Source: Citricoccus alkalitolerans (lineage in GTDB: Bacteria; Actinomycetota; Actinomycetes; Actinomycetales; Micrococcaceae). Taken from it: 64,000 bases of DNA. Positions 17,465 through 26,099 of this stretch are shown here, piece after piece. The notes beneath the pieces are model-generated. The model saw only the letters and a list, made by a program, of their open reading frames with translations, was not told where the DNA came from and searched no databases. The stretch spans positions 372,001 to 436,000 of the forward strand of contig NZ_BAAALH010000001.1 of assembly GCF_039528175.1 (NCBI RefSeq). The letters are read 5' to 3'. How positions within the stretch are numbered: position 1 is the stretch's first letter; each line of letters opens with the position of its first letter. A program made the translations under genes and the position numbers.

Positions 17465-18430
17465 GTGGACATCGACATGAGCGCCCTGCGGATGCTGGAG
17501 ACCGAGCGTGAGATCCCACTGGACCGCCTCGTGCCCACCATCGAACAGGCTTTGGTGGTTGCATACCACAAGTCGCCCGGCGCCCTGTCCCGGGCCCGCG
17601 CGGAGATCGACCGCAAATCCGGCCACGTGACCATCTGGGCCACCGAGATCGACGAGGACGGCCAGTCGGTCGGCGAGTTCGACGACACCCCGCAGGGCTT
17701 CGGCCGGATCGCGGCGTCCACGGCTCGGCAGATCATCCTCCAGCGACTGCGTGACGCCGAGGACGACAACATCCTGGGCCAGTTCAAGGGCCGCGAGGGC
17801 GAGATCATCTCCGGGCTGATCCAGCAGGGGACCAACCCGCACATGATCCAGGTGAACCTGGGCACGGTCGAGGCCGTCCTGCCGCCGCCGGAACAGGTCC
17901 CCGGAGAGGACTACTCCCACGGCCAGCGTCTGCGGGCCTACGTGGTGGACGTGCACCGCGGGCTCAAGGGTCCCTCGATCACGCTCTCGCGCTCCCACCC
18001 CGGGCTGGTCCGCAAGCTGTTCGAACTGGAGGTCCCCGAGATCGCCGACGGCTCTGTGGAGATCCTTGCCCTCGCCCGCGAGGCCGGACACCGGACCAAG
18101 ATGGCCGTGAAGGCCACCAAGGCCGGCATCAACGCCAAGGGTGCCTGCATCGGTGAGATGGGCTCCCGAGTGCGCGCCGTGATGAGTGAGCTGAACGACG
18201 AGAAGATCGACATCGTGGACTTCAGTGAGAGTCCTGCCGCCTTCATCTCCTCCGCCCTGTCCCCGGCGCGGGTCAGCTCCGTGGAGATCGTGGACGAAGC
18301 CACCCGGTCAGCCCGTGTGGTCGTCCCTCGGGACGTGCTCTCGCTGGCCATCGGCAAGGAGGGGCAGAACGCCCGTCTGGCCGCCAAGCTGACCGGCTGG
18401 CGGATCGACATCTCCAGCGAAGAGGGCTGA
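17465..18430 (+). CDS. nusA: Transcription termination/antitermination protein NusA
   Basis: RNA polymerase-associated factor controlling pausing, termination and antitermination. The 321 residues contain the N-terminal polymerase-binding domain (MLETEREIPLDRLVPTIEQALVVAY), the S1 domain (residues about 105-175), KH1 (AREAGHRTKMAVKA, GACIGEMGSRVRAVMSELN) and KH2 (DVLSLAIGKEGQNARLAAKLTGWRID), and no C-terminal acidic repeats, as usual for Gram-positive forms. GTG starts right after the rimP stop with GGAGG upstream. Confidence 0.96.
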   Translation: MDIDMSALRMLETEREIPLDRLVPTIEQALVVAYHKSPGALSRARAEIDRKSGHVTIWATEIDEDGQSVGEFDDTPQGFGRIAASTARQIILQRLRDAEDDNILGQFKGREGEIISGLIQQGTNPHMIQVNLGTVEAVLPPPEQVPGEDYSHGQRLRAYVVDVHRGLKGPSITLSRSHPGLVRKLFELEVPEIADGSVEILALAREAGHRTKMAVKATKAGINAKGACIGEMGSRVRAVMSELNDEKIDIVDFSESPAAFISSALSPARVSSVEIVDEATRSARVVVPRDVLSLAIGKEGQNARLAAKLTGWRIDISSEEG

Positions 18431-18437
18431 ACCCGGC

Positions 18438-18466
18438 CCGGTGGCCGACACCTGCTGGCCCACCGG
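18438..18466 (+). terminator. Hairpin after nusA
   Basis: CCGGTGG (18438-18444) pairs with CCACCGG (18460-18466), with adjacent CC/GG pairs beyond a bulge. There is no U tail. Attenuation or partial termination within the rimP-nusA-infB operon is possible; NusA is known to act on terminators of its own operon in other bacteria. Confidence 0.4.
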
Positions 18467-18477
18467 ACCGACTGAGG

Positions 18478-18483
18478 TAGACT
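18478..18483 (+). promoter_or_regulatory. Candidate -10 box of the ylxR-infB segment
   Basis: TAGACT, the same hexamer seen before pgsA, dapF and rpsO, lies 42 bases before the ylxR ATG and just after the nusA hairpin. It could give a secondary internal promoter. Confidence 0.4.
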
Positions 18484-18525
18484 GGCCAGGTCCATTTCCA
18501 TTTCCTTGACGGAACAGGCTTCTCC

Positions 18526-18837
18526 ATGCAGGCACACACTCCGGTGCGCACCTGCGTCGGGTGCCGGGGGAAAGAGGACCACACCAAGCTGGTGCGCCTG
18601 GCGCTGGAGGAGGTCGCGAGTCCCGGACTCGTGGTTCCCGACTGGCGTCGGCGCAAGCCGGGCCGAGGGGCCTGGATCCACCCGGATCACGCTTGCCTGC
18701 AGGCCGCCCTGAAGAGGGGCGCATTCAACCGGGCCTTCCGAGGCCGAGTGGATGCGACCTCCCTGGTCGGACTGTTCGCCGGGCATCCGGATGCACCGGT
18801 GTTGAAGACCGAGAACGAAAGCGGGTCAGAGATCTGA
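18526..18837 (+). CDS. ylxR: YlxR (DUF448) RNA-binding protein
   Basis: 103-residue protein of the YlxR family, always found in the nusA-infB interval. Seen: the hallmark RTCVGCRGKEDHTKLVRL near the N terminus, then GRGAWIHPDHACLQAALKRGAFNRAFRG, a basic surface suited to RNA binding. In some Firmicutes YlxR is a nucleoid/transcription regulator and a partner of RNase P has been reported; the role here is inferred only from family. ATG 18526 has GGAACAGG upstream. Confidence 0.93.
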   Translation: MQAHTPVRTCVGCRGKEDHTKLVRLALEEVASPGLVVPDWRRRKPGRGAWIHPDHACLQAALKRGAFNRAFRGRVDATSLVGLFAGHPDAPVLKTENESGSEI

Positions 18838-18968
18838 TGGAAACCCGATGAGCACCACACGATGAGTGCCCAACGATGAACACCACCCGTCATTACGGTC
18901 CGCTTGACACGGCCCGGGGGAGCTGAGGCTCCCCTCAAGGCCACGACGCGGACCAGAACAGGAGAACC
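18838..18968 (+). other. ylxR-infB spacer with short repeats and hairpin
   Basis: The 131 bp hold no gene. Three imperfect copies of a 13-14 base unit, CGATGAGCACCACA, CGATGAGTGCCCAA and CGATGAACACCACC, follow one another from about 18848 to 18889. GGGGAGC (18917-18923) and GCTCCCC (18928-18934) form a perfect hairpin with loop TGAG about 34 bases before infB. AGGAG precedes the infB GTG. Confidence 0.5.
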
Positions 18969-21869
18969 GTGGCTAAGGTCCGCGTCCACGAGCTCGCCAA
19001 AGAGCTCGGCATTTCATCCAAGGAGGCCCTGAACAAGCTTCAGGACATGGGCGAATTCGTTCGTTCCGCCTCCTCGACCATCGAACCCCCGGTGGTCAAG
19101 AAGCTGCGTTCCGCCTATGCGGACGCCGCACCGAAGACTCCCTCCAAGTCGGCTTCCGCCAAGCCTGCGGCAGCCACGCCGGCACCGGCCGCCCCGGCGC
19201 CCGAGAAGCCGGTTGCTCCGGCAACCCCGGCAGCGGAGAAGCCCGCCACTCCGGCGGCTCCGGCCGCCGCGAAGCCGGGCGCACCGGCACCGGCCGCCCC
19301 CGCAGCTGAGAAGCCGGCCGCTCCGGCACCGGCTGCCCCCGCAGCTGAGAAGCCGGCAGCCCCCGCAGTTGAGAAGCCGGCAGCTCCGGCAACCCCGGCA
19401 GCATCGAGCGAGGCTTCCGCCCCGGCGGCACCGGCCTCTCCGTCTGCGCCGAAACCGGCGACTTCAGCCCGTCCAGGTGCCCCGAAGCCGGGCGGCACCA
19501 AGCCAGCCGCCCCGCGGCCCGGCAACAACCCGTTCACCTCCAAGCAGTCCGCGCCCCGCGCTGACGAGCGTGGTGGCGAACGCGCCGGTGGCCCGCGCCC
19601 CGGTGGTCCCCGCCCTGGCGGTCCGCGTCCGGGCAACAACCCCTTCGCTCCCAAGCAGGGCATGCGCTCGGGCCGTCCGGATGCCGGGGAGCGTGCCGGT
19701 GGCCCGCGCCCCGGTGGTCCGCGTCCGGCCGGTGCCGGAGCAGCCGCCGGCGGCCCGAAGCCGGGTGGCGCACGTCCCAGCCCGAACATGATGCCTGGCC
19801 ACATCAACAAGCCGCAGCCGGCCTCCGCCCGTCCGGGTGGCGGCGGCCGTGGCCGTCCCGGTGGCGGCCCCGGGGGCACCGGTCCCGCCGGTGGTGGCGC
19901 TGGCCCGCGCGGCGGCCGTGGCGGACGCGGTGGCACCCAGGGTGCCTTCGGCCGCGGCGGTCCCGGTGGTCGCAAGCAGCGCAAGTCGAAGCGCGCGAAG
20001 CGTCAGGAGCTGGAGCAGAAGTCGGCACCGTCGGTCGGCGGTGTCTCCGTCCCGCGCGGTGACGGCACCACGCAGCTGCGTCTGCGCCGTGGCTCGTCCC
20101 TGAGTGACTTCGCCGAGAAGATCAATGCAGATCCGGCCTCGCTGGTGACCGTGCTCTTCCACCTGGGCGAGATGGCGAACGCCAACCAGTCCCTGGACGA
20201 GGAGACGTTCCGCGTGCTCGGAGAAGAGCTCGGCTACCAGATCGAGATCGTCTCCCCGGAGGACGAGGACAAGGAGCTCCTTGAGGCCTTCGACATCGAC
20301 CTCGACGCCGAGGAAGAGGCGGAGACCGAGGACGACCTTGAGAAGCGCCCGGCCGTCGTGACCGTCATGGGTCACGTGGACCACGGCAAGACCCGGCTGC
20401 TGGACGCCATCCGCTCCACCAAGGTCATCGAGGGCGAGGCCGGCGGCATCACCCAGCACATCGGTGCCTACCAGGTGGACTTCCAGCACGGTGATACCGA
20501 CCGCAGCCTGACCTTCATCGATACCCCGGGTCACGAGGCGTTCACCGCCATGCGTGCCCGTGGTGCCAAGGTCACGGACATCGCGGTGCTCGTGGTGGCC
20601 GCTGATGACGGCGTCATGCCGCAGACCGTCGAGGCGTTGAACCACGCCAAGGCGGCAGGCGTGCCGATCGTGGTCGCGGTCAACAAGATCGACAAGCCGG
20701 AGGCCTCCCCGGAGAAGATCCGCGGTCAGCTCGCCGAGTACGGCCTGGTCCCCGAGGAGTACGGCGGCGACACGATGTTCGTGGACGTCTCTGCCCGGAA
20801 CAACCTGAACATCGAGGATCTGCTCTCGGCCATCCTGCTCACCGCGGACGCCGCGCTGGAGCTCACCGCCAACCCGAACAAGGGTGCCCGCGGTGTGGCC
20901 ATCGAGGCGAACCTGGACAAGGGCCGCGGCGCCGTTGTCACGGTGCTCGTGCAGTCCGGCACGCTCCGCGTCGGGGACACCATGGTGGTGGGCCACGGCC
21001 ACGGCCGCGTCCGCGCCATGTTCGACGACGACGGCACCACCGTGACCGAGGCGCCGCCGTCGCGTCCGGTCCAGGTGCTGGGCCTGTCCTCCGTGCCGCG
21101 TGCCGGCGACACCTTCCTGGTGACCGAGGACGACCGCACCGCCCGCCAGATCGCCGAGAAGCGCGAGGCCGCCGATCGCAACGCCATGCTGGCCAAGCGA
21201 CGCAAGCGGATCTCCCTGGAGAACTTCGACCAGGCTGTGGCCGAGGGCAAGATCGACACCCTCAACCTCATCATCAAGGGCGACGCCTCCGGCGCCGTGG
21301 AGGCCCTCGAGGACTCCCTGCTCGAGATCGAGGTCGGCGCCGAGGTACAGCTTCGCGTCATCCACCGCGGCGTGGGTGCCATCACGCAGAACGACGTCAA
21401 CCTGGCCACCGTGGACAATGCCATCATCATCGGCTTCAATGTCCGCCCGGCCGAGCGCGTCACCGAGCTGGCCGACAAGGAGGGCGTGGACATGCGCTTC
21501 TACTCGGTGATCTACGACGCGCTCGATGACATCGAGAGCGCGCTGAAGGGCATGCTCAAGCCGGAGTACGAAGAGGTCCAGCTGGGTTCTGCGGAGGTCC
21601 GCGAGGTCTTCCGGTCCTCCAAGTGGGGCAACATCGCCGGCACGCTGGTCCGTTCCGGGCTCATCCGCCGCAACGCCTCCGCCCGCCTCGTGCGGGACGG
21701 CAACGTGGTGGCGGACAAGCTCAAAATCGAGTCGCTGCGCCGGTTCAAGGACGACGCCACCGAGGTCCGCGAGGGCTACGAGTGCGGTATCGGTCTGGGT
21801 GGCTTCAACGACATCAAGGACGGGGACATCATCGAGACCTTCGAGATGCAGGAGAAGCCGCGCGTCTGA
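18969..21869 (+). CDS. infB: Translation initiation factor IF-2
   Basis: GTPase that brings initiator tRNA to the ribosome. The 966 residues start with the IF-2N domain (VRVHELAKELGISSKEALNKLQDMG), followed by a long disordered Ala/Pro/Lys then Gly/Arg/Pro rich region (about residues 45-345), a second IF-2N domain (LRLRRGSSLSDFAEKINADP), and the G domain with GHVDHGKT (468-475), DTPGHEAF and NKIDKP, then domains II-IV. Long N-terminal repeats are usual in high-GC actinobacteria. GTG start with GGAG four bases upstream. Confidence 0.97.
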   Translation: MAKVRVHELAKELGISSKEALNKLQDMGEFVRSASSTIEPPVVKKLRSAYADAAPKTPSKSASAKPAAATPAPAAPAPEKPVAPATPAAEKPATPAAPAAAKPGAPAPAAPAAEKPAAPAPAAPAAEKPAAPAVEKPAAPATPAASSEASAPAAPASPSAPKPATSARPGAPKPGGTKPAAPRPGNNPFTSKQSAPRADERGGERAGGPRPGGPRPGGPRPGNNPFAPKQGMRSGRPDAGERAGGPRPGGPRPAGAGAAAGGPKPGGARPSPNMMPGHINKPQPASARPGGGGRGRPGGGPGGTGPAGGGAGPRGGRGGRGGTQGAFGRGGPGGRKQRKSKRAKRQELEQKSAPSVGGVSVPRGDGTTQLRLRRGSSLSDFAEKINADPASLVTVLFHLGEMANANQSLDEETFRVLGEELGYQIEIVSPEDEDKELLEAFDIDLDAEEEAETEDDLEKRPAVVTVMGHVDHGKTRLLDAIRSTKVIEGEAGGITQHIGAYQVDFQHGDTDRSLTFIDTPGHEAFTAMRARGAKVTDIAVLVVAADDGVMPQTVEALNHAKAAGVPIVVAVNKIDKPEASPEKIRGQLAEYGLVPEEYGGDTMFVDVSARNNLNIEDLLSAILLTADAALELTANPNKGARGVAIEANLDKGRGAVVTVLVQSGTLRVGDTMVVGHGHGRVRAMFDDDGTTVTEAPPSRPVQVLGLSSVPRAGDTFLVTEDDRTARQIAEKREAADRNAMLAKRRKRISLENFDQAVAEGKIDTLNLIIKGDASGAVEALEDSLLEIEVGAEVQLRVIHRGVGAITQNDVNLATVDNAIIIGFNVRPAERVTELADKEGVDMRFYSVIYDALDDIESALKGMLKPEYEEVQLGSAEVREVFRSSKWGNIAGTLVRSGLIRRNASARLVRDGNVVADKLKIESLRRFKDDATEVREGYECGIGLGGFNDIKDGDIIETFEMQEKPRV
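19281..19390 (+). repeat. Direct repeats encoding Ala-Pro-Glu-Lys-Pro units in infB
   Basis: Near-identical copies of a unit containing CCCGCAGCTGAGAAGCCGGC recur two to three times, encoding PAAEKPAAP modules of the disordered IF-2 N-terminal region. They are coding repeats prone to length change. Confidence 0.7.
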
Positions 21870-21912
21870 GTTGACGCGCCGGCCGATCCCCCCAAGGAGA
21901 AAGGACGGTCCC

Positions 21913-22362
21913 ATGGTGGATCAGGCACGTGCGGCCCGGTTGTCCCAACGGATCAAGGTCCTGGTCGCCGAGGCCCTGCGCAAGCGGGTCAAGGACGACC
22001 GGGCCGAGGCCATCACCCTCACCGAGGTGCGGGTGACCAACGACCTCCAGCACGCCACCGTGTACTACACGGTGCTCGGTGACGCCACGGCGGCCGAGGG
22101 TGCCCGGGAGGTCCTCGAGGCCCACCAGGGCGCCATCCGGCACGAGGTCGGGCGCCAGCTGACCATCCGGCTGGTGCCGACGCTGGAGTTCGTGGCTGAC
22201 GAGGTCCCGGAGGTCGCGGCGCACCTCGAAGAGGTGCTCGCCCAGGCCAGGGAGCGCGACGCCGAACTGGCCCGGTTGCGTGAGAACGCCACCTTCGCCG
22301 GTGAGTCCGACCCGTACAAGAAGGACGGCGAGGACAGCGGGAACGAGGACGCGGCCCGTTGA
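21913..22362 (+). CDS. rbfA: Ribosome-binding factor A
   Basis: Small KH-fold protein needed for 30S maturation. 149 residues: QARAARLSQRIKVLVAEAL, ITLTEVRVTNDLQHATVYYTVLG, and VGRQLTIRLVPTLEFVADEV are the family core; a charged tail of about 30 residues follows. ATG 21913 follows AAGGAGAAAGGACGG. It lies 43 bases after infB, and its stop overlaps the truB start (TTGA). Confidence 0.95.
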   Translation: MVDQARAARLSQRIKVLVAEALRKRVKDDRAEAITLTEVRVTNDLQHATVYYTVLGDATAAEGAREVLEAHQGAIRHEVGRQLTIRLVPTLEFVADEVPEVAAHLEEVLAQARERDAELARLRENATFAGESDPYKKDGEDSGNEDAAR

Positions 22363-23357
22363 CCGGTTCTTCCAAGCAGTCCCGGGGCCGGGAGCTGCCC
22401 GAGGGCGCTCCCGGCACCCAGGCCTCCGGCCTGGTGCTCGTGGACAAGCCGGCTGGCTGGACCTCCCATGACGTCGTCGGGAAGGTCCGCCGGCTGGCCA
22501 ATACCCGCAAGGTCGGTCATGCCGGAACGCTGGATCCGATGGCCACCGGCCTGCTGGTGGTCGGTTTCAACAAGGCCACCCGCCTGCTGACGGCGATCAC
22601 GGGGACGGACAAGACGTATCTGGCGACCATCCGGCTCGGGGTCTCCACCGTGACGGATGATGCCGAGGGTGATGTGCTGCAGACGCGGCTCGCGAACGCG
22701 GTCACCCCGGAACGGGTGGATGCCGCCGTGGACGATCTCACGGGGGACATCCTGCAAGTCCCCTCGGCCGTGTCTGCCATCAAGGTGGACGGGCAGCGCG
22801 CCTATCACCGGGTGCGCGCCGGGGAGGACGTGCGCCTCAAGGCCAGGCCCGTCACGGTCCGCCGTCTCGAGGTCACCGGTTACCGGCGAGCCGAGGGTGG
22901 CGCCACCGTGGACCTCGACGTCGAGGTGGACTGCACCTCCGGGACCTATATCCGGGCCTTGGCGCGGGACCTGGGGGAGGCCCTCGAAACCGGCGGCCAC
23001 CTGACGGCCTTGCGGCGCACCGCCGTCGGACCCTTCTCCGTTTCCGATGCCGTGACCCTCGAGGACCTGGCGGTGCGCTTCACCTCCACCGAGCTGTCCG
23101 AGGCCGCGGCCGGGCTGTTCCCCGTGCGCCGGCTGACCGGCGAGGAGGTCTCCGAGCTGTCCTTCGGGCGGCGCATCGAGGCCACCGGCACCGAGGGGAT
23201 GGTGGCCGCGCAGGCACCGGACGGCACCGTCGTCGCCTTGATCTCCGACCAAGCGCGCCAGGGCCGCCCGGGGGCGCTCTCCGCCAAGCCCGAGATCGTC
23301 TTCGCGCCGGCCCAGACGCCAGGCCGAGCAACCGGCCAGGACGGTGGGCGCACGTGA
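22359..23357 (+). CDS. truB: tRNA pseudouridine(55) synthase
   Basis: Forms pseudouridine 55 in the T-psi-C loop. 332 residues with GLVLVDKPAGWTSHDVVGKVRR, catalytic motif GHAGTLDPMATGLL (Asp59), QVPSAVSAIKVDGQRAY and CTSGTYIRALARDLGE, then a C-terminal PUA-like part. The TTG at 22359 overlaps the rbfA stop; an extra 24 N-terminal residues precede the fold, so a later start cannot be excluded, though none has a better ribosome site. Confidence 0.95.
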   Translation: MTGSSKQSRGRELPEGAPGTQASGLVLVDKPAGWTSHDVVGKVRRLANTRKVGHAGTLDPMATGLLVVGFNKATRLLTAITGTDKTYLATIRLGVSTVTDDAEGDVLQTRLANAVTPERVDAAVDDLTGDILQVPSAVSAIKVDGQRAYHRVRAGEDVRLKARPVTVRRLEVTGYRRAEGGATVDLDVEVDCTSGTYIRALARDLGEALETGGHLTALRRTAVGPFSVSDAVTLEDLAVRFTSTELSEAAAGLFPVRRLTGEEVSELSFGRRIEATGTEGMVAAQAPDGTVVALISDQARQGRPGALSAKPEIVFAPAQTPGRATGQDGGRT

Positions 23358-23725
23358 CCGAGGTGGCGACCGACGGCTGGTTCTGGGTCGGCACCGCCTT
23401 GTGTGCCGTCTCCCTGGTGATCTGCGTGGTGATGACCTTCATCCGCAGCTTCCCGGACGACTTCTCCATCCTCTCCGTGGCCGCGGTCGAACTGTTCCTG
23501 GTCGTCTACGGCGTGGGGGCGATCTTCCGCCAGACCGGAGGCGAGCCCCTCCAGGGGGAGCTCTGGGAGTTCTGGGGCTATGTCCTGACGGCCCTGGTGG
23601 TCTCTCTGGTCGCCGTGGTGTGGGCCGTCACGGACAAGACCCGCTGGTCCAACCTGGTGATGGCCGCCGTGGGGCCGACGATCTTCGTGATGTTGTACAG
23701 ACTGCAGGTGATCTGGTTTGGCTGA
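23354..23725 (+). CDS. Small multi-pass membrane protein, function unknown
   Basis: 123 residues with four predicted membrane segments (about 8-28, 39-58, 72-91 and 99-118). GTG 23354 overlaps the truB stop by four bases and its own stop overlaps the following gene, so it is translationally coupled on both sides. No family recognised. Co-occurrence with the next membrane gene suggests they act together. Confidence 0.85.
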   Translation: MTEVATDGWFWVGTALCAVSLVICVVMTFIRSFPDDFSILSVAAVELFLVVYGVGAIFRQTGGEPLQGELWEFWGYVLTALVVSLVAVVWAVTDKTRWSNLVMAAVGPTIFVMLYRLQVIWFG

Positions 23726-24185
23726 GACCGAGAACAAGAACAGCACGTGGACCAGGGAGACCAACAGACCCCGGCGGAACCAGCGAAACCAGGGACTCGG
23801 ACGCATCCTGGTGATGGTCTACGCCGTGTTCGCCCTATCCTCCTTCGCGCGTTCGATCTTCCAGATCGCCACGCGCTTCGATCAGGCACCGCTGGCCTAC
23901 CTGCTCTCCGCCTTCGCCGCCGCCGTCTACATCGTGGCCACGCTGTCCCTGGCCCGTTCCGGCCGCACGGCCTGGTACGTCTCGGTCGTGGCGGTGGGCA
24001 TCGAGCTGGTGGGCGTGGTCGGGGTCGGGCTCTGGACGCTCCTGGACCCGCAGCTGTTCGCCGATGACACGGTGTGGAGCCGCTTCGGCGCCGGGTACGG
24101 GTACATCCCGCTGATCCTGCCGATCCTGGGCCTGGCCTGGTTGCTGGGACACCGCCCCGGTGGCGGAGTGGAAAGCCGCCCCTGA
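23718..24185 (+). CDS. Membrane protein, function unknown
   Basis: 155 residues: a hydrophilic, basic N terminus of about 25 residues (NRPRRNQRNQGLGRI), then four hydrophobic segments (ILVMVYAVFALSSFARSIFQ, APLAYLLSAFAAAVYIVATL, VSVVAVGIELVGVVGVGL, IPLILPILGLAWLLG). The TTG start at 23718 lies eight bases inside the preceding gene. A similar gene is often found before ribF in Arthrobacter-like genomes as far as I recall, but no function is known. Confidence 0.82.
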   Translation: MAETENKNSTWTRETNRPRRNQRNQGLGRILVMVYAVFALSSFARSIFQIATRFDQAPLAYLLSAFAAAVYIVATLSLARSGRTAWYVSVVAVGIELVGVVGVGLWTLLDPQLFADDTVWSRFGAGYGYIPLILPILGLAWLLGHRPGGGVESRP

Positions 24186-24227
24186 GGGGGTGGATAATCG
24201 AGTCATGATCCGGAGCGGAGGGACTGC

Positions 24228-25193
24228 ATGCACTATTGGGACGGCCTAGCCGCCGTACCGGAGAACCCCGCACCCTCCGTGGTCACCATCGGGAACTTCG
24301 ATGGGGTGCACCGTGGCCACCTCCAAGTCCTCGACCAGGTCGTCTCCGCCGCACGCGGTTCCGGGGCTACCTCCGTGGCCATCACCTTCGACCCGCATCC
24401 CCGCGTGGTGCACCGGCCCAACGATCTCCAGGAGGCGATCACCGGATATGAGGAGAAGGCCCGGCTGATCGAGCAGGCCGGCATCGACGCGATGCTGGTC
24501 ATCCACTACACCCTCGAGTTCGCCCAGCAGAGCCCTGAGGAATTCGTCAAGAATGTGATCGTGGACGCCGTCAACGCCACGGCGGTGGTGGTGGGCCGGG
24601 ACGTCCGCTTCGGTTTCCGCAACTCCGGTGACTTCGGGACCATGGTGGAACTCGGCCGCACGTACGGCTTCGACGTCATCGATGTGGCCGACTTCGGCGA
24701 GGACCGCCGCTGCTCCTCCACCTGGATCCGCGAATCGCTGCGCGAGGGCCAGGTCCGTGAGGCCGCCAGAGTGCTGGGCCGAAACCACCGCGTGCACGGC
24801 GAGGTCGTCCATGGCTTCGCCCGGGGCCGCGAGCTGGGCTTCCCCACCGCCAACCTCTCCGATGAGGTCCAGGGCATGATCCCCGCGGACGGCGTCTACG
24901 CCGGCTGGCTCTTCGACGAGGCGCACCGCTGCTGGCCCGTCGCCATCTCGATCGGCTCCAACCCGACCTTCGAGGGGGTGTCCCGGGTGGTCGAGGCCCA
25001 TGTCATCGACCGGCCGCAGGAACAGGTCGAGGACTTCGACCTGTACGGGCAGTTCGTCACGGTCGAGTTCGTGGAACGTCTGCGCGGCATGGTCGCGTTC
25101 GAGGGCATCCCCAAGCTCGTCGAGCAGATGACCCAGGACGTCGACCGCACGCGCCAGGTCCTGGCCGCGGTCCCGGCGGACCCCCGTCCGTGA
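24228..25193 (+). CDS. ribF: Bifunctional riboflavin kinase / FAD synthetase
   Basis: Converts riboflavin to FMN and FAD. The N-terminal nucleotidyltransferase domain shows TIGNFDGVHRGH, the ITFDPHPR motif, GRDVRFGFRNSGDF and SSTWIRESLREG; the C-terminal riboflavin kinase domain shows HGEVVHGFARGRELGFPTANL and SIGSNPTFEG. 321 residues, normal length. GGAGGG precedes the ATG. The 42-bp spacer is too short for an FMN riboswitch. Confidence 0.96.
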   Translation: MHYWDGLAAVPENPAPSVVTIGNFDGVHRGHLQVLDQVVSAARGSGATSVAITFDPHPRVVHRPNDLQEAITGYEEKARLIEQAGIDAMLVIHYTLEFAQQSPEEFVKNVIVDAVNATAVVVGRDVRFGFRNSGDFGTMVELGRTYGFDVIDVADFGEDRRCSSTWIRESLREGQVREAARVLGRNHRVHGEVVHGFARGRELGFPTANLSDEVQGMIPADGVYAGWLFDEAHRCWPVAISIGSNPTFEGVSRVVEAHVIDRPQEQVEDFDLYGQFVTVEFVERLRGMVAFEGIPKLVEQMTQDVDRTRQVLAAVPADPRP

Positions 25194-25211
25194 CCGTCCG
25201 GTGACTCTCCG

Positions 25212-26000
25212 GTGACACGTCCCGTCCCGAACCGACCCGGCGGGGACCCCCGCCTCGACAACGCCTCCCGCCAGAGCCTCGGCTCCGCCTTCGCGAGCGG
25301 GGGAGAGCACTACCACGCGGTGCGGCCCTCCTACCCGGCACAGACTGTCGACTTCATGGTCCCGGCCGGCACTCGCACCGCCGTGGACCTCGGCGCCGGC
25401 ACCGGCCTCTTCACCCGGCTGCTGGTGGACCGCGGACTGGAGGTCACCGCCGTGGATCCCTCGGCCTCCATGCTGGAACCGTTGCGGCGCGCGGTGCCCT
25501 CCGCCGTCGTCGTCCAGGCCGGCGCGGAGCACACGGGACTGGAGCCCGGCGGCTTCGACCTGGTCACGAGCGCGCAGGCGTGGCACTGGATCGACCCGGA
25601 CGCCGGCTCGGCGGAGGCCGCCCGGCTGCTGCGTCCCGGCGGCACGCTGGCCCTGGTGTGGAACCAATTGGACACCTCCGTGCCCTGGATCCACCGGCTC
25701 ACCCGCATCATGCATGCCGGGGACGTCCACGCGGCCGGAACCGGCCGGCCACGGCGGCGCACGCGCGCGCCCTTCGGAGCAGAGCAGCACCACGAGGTGC
25801 ACTGGACGGACCGCACGACGCCGGCCGGCCTCCACGCGCTGATGGCGTCCCGTTCGTATTGGCTCCGCTCGGGCGAGGACATCCGCGCGAGGATGACGGC
25901 CAATCTCGACTGGTACCTGCACGAGCACCTGGGATTCGCCCCGGACCAGGCGATCGAACTGCCGTACCTGACGTTCGCGTTGCGCACGCGGCGCGGCTGA
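25212..26000 (+). CDS. Class I SAM-dependent methyltransferase
   Basis: 262-residue methyltransferase with the SAM-binding motif VDLGAGTGLFTRLL, motif II acidic residue in VTAVDPSASML, and FDLVTSAQAWHWIDP as in the UbiE/type-11 families. The N-terminal FASGGEHYHAVRPSYP is typical of this group. GTG 25212 lies 18 bases after ribF in a short stretch of repeated CCGGTGAC units. Substrate is unknown. Confidence 0.85.
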   Translation: MTRPVPNRPGGDPRLDNASRQSLGSAFASGGEHYHAVRPSYPAQTVDFMVPAGTRTAVDLGAGTGLFTRLLVDRGLEVTAVDPSASMLEPLRRAVPSAVVVQAGAEHTGLEPGGFDLVTSAQAWHWIDPDAGSAEAARLLRPGGTLALVWNQLDTSVPWIHRLTRIMHAGDVHAAGTGRPRRRTRAPFGAEQHHEVHWTDRTTPAGLHALMASRSYWLRSGEDIRARMTANLDWYLHEHLGFAPDQAIELPYLTFALRTRRG

Positions 26001-26015
26001 CGGCATCCGGACTGC

Positions 26016-26064
26016 TAGACTGGCTTGTTGGTGCCCGCTGCAGTCCGCGGTGGCGGGATCCACC
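26016..26064 (+). promoter_or_regulatory. rpsO promoter and leader hairpin
   Basis: TAGACT (26016-26021) is a likely -10 box, giving a leader of about 70 nt. Within it GGTGCCCGC (26030-26038) pairs with GCGGG (26053-26057) and CACC (26061-26064) across a three-base bulge. Ribosomal protein S15 represses its own mRNA through leader structures in other bacteria, so this is a candidate autoregulatory site. Confidence 0.45.
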
Positions 26065-26099
26065 GTTTATGATCGCGGCACAACTCATAAGGAGTTCGC

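Noticed and set aside
19200..19450. Repeated units in infB as CRISPR or non-coding tandem array
   Set aside because: Units are in frame, of varying length, and encode the disordered Ala/Pro region normal for actinobacterial IF-2.
19464..21914. 816-codon open frame antisense to infB
   Set aside because: Mirror of the strong codon bias of infB; composition is Leu/Gly/His-rich without domains or ribosome site.
24186..24227. FMN riboswitch before ribF
   Set aside because: The spacer is 42 bp and lacks any of the conserved riboswitch core.
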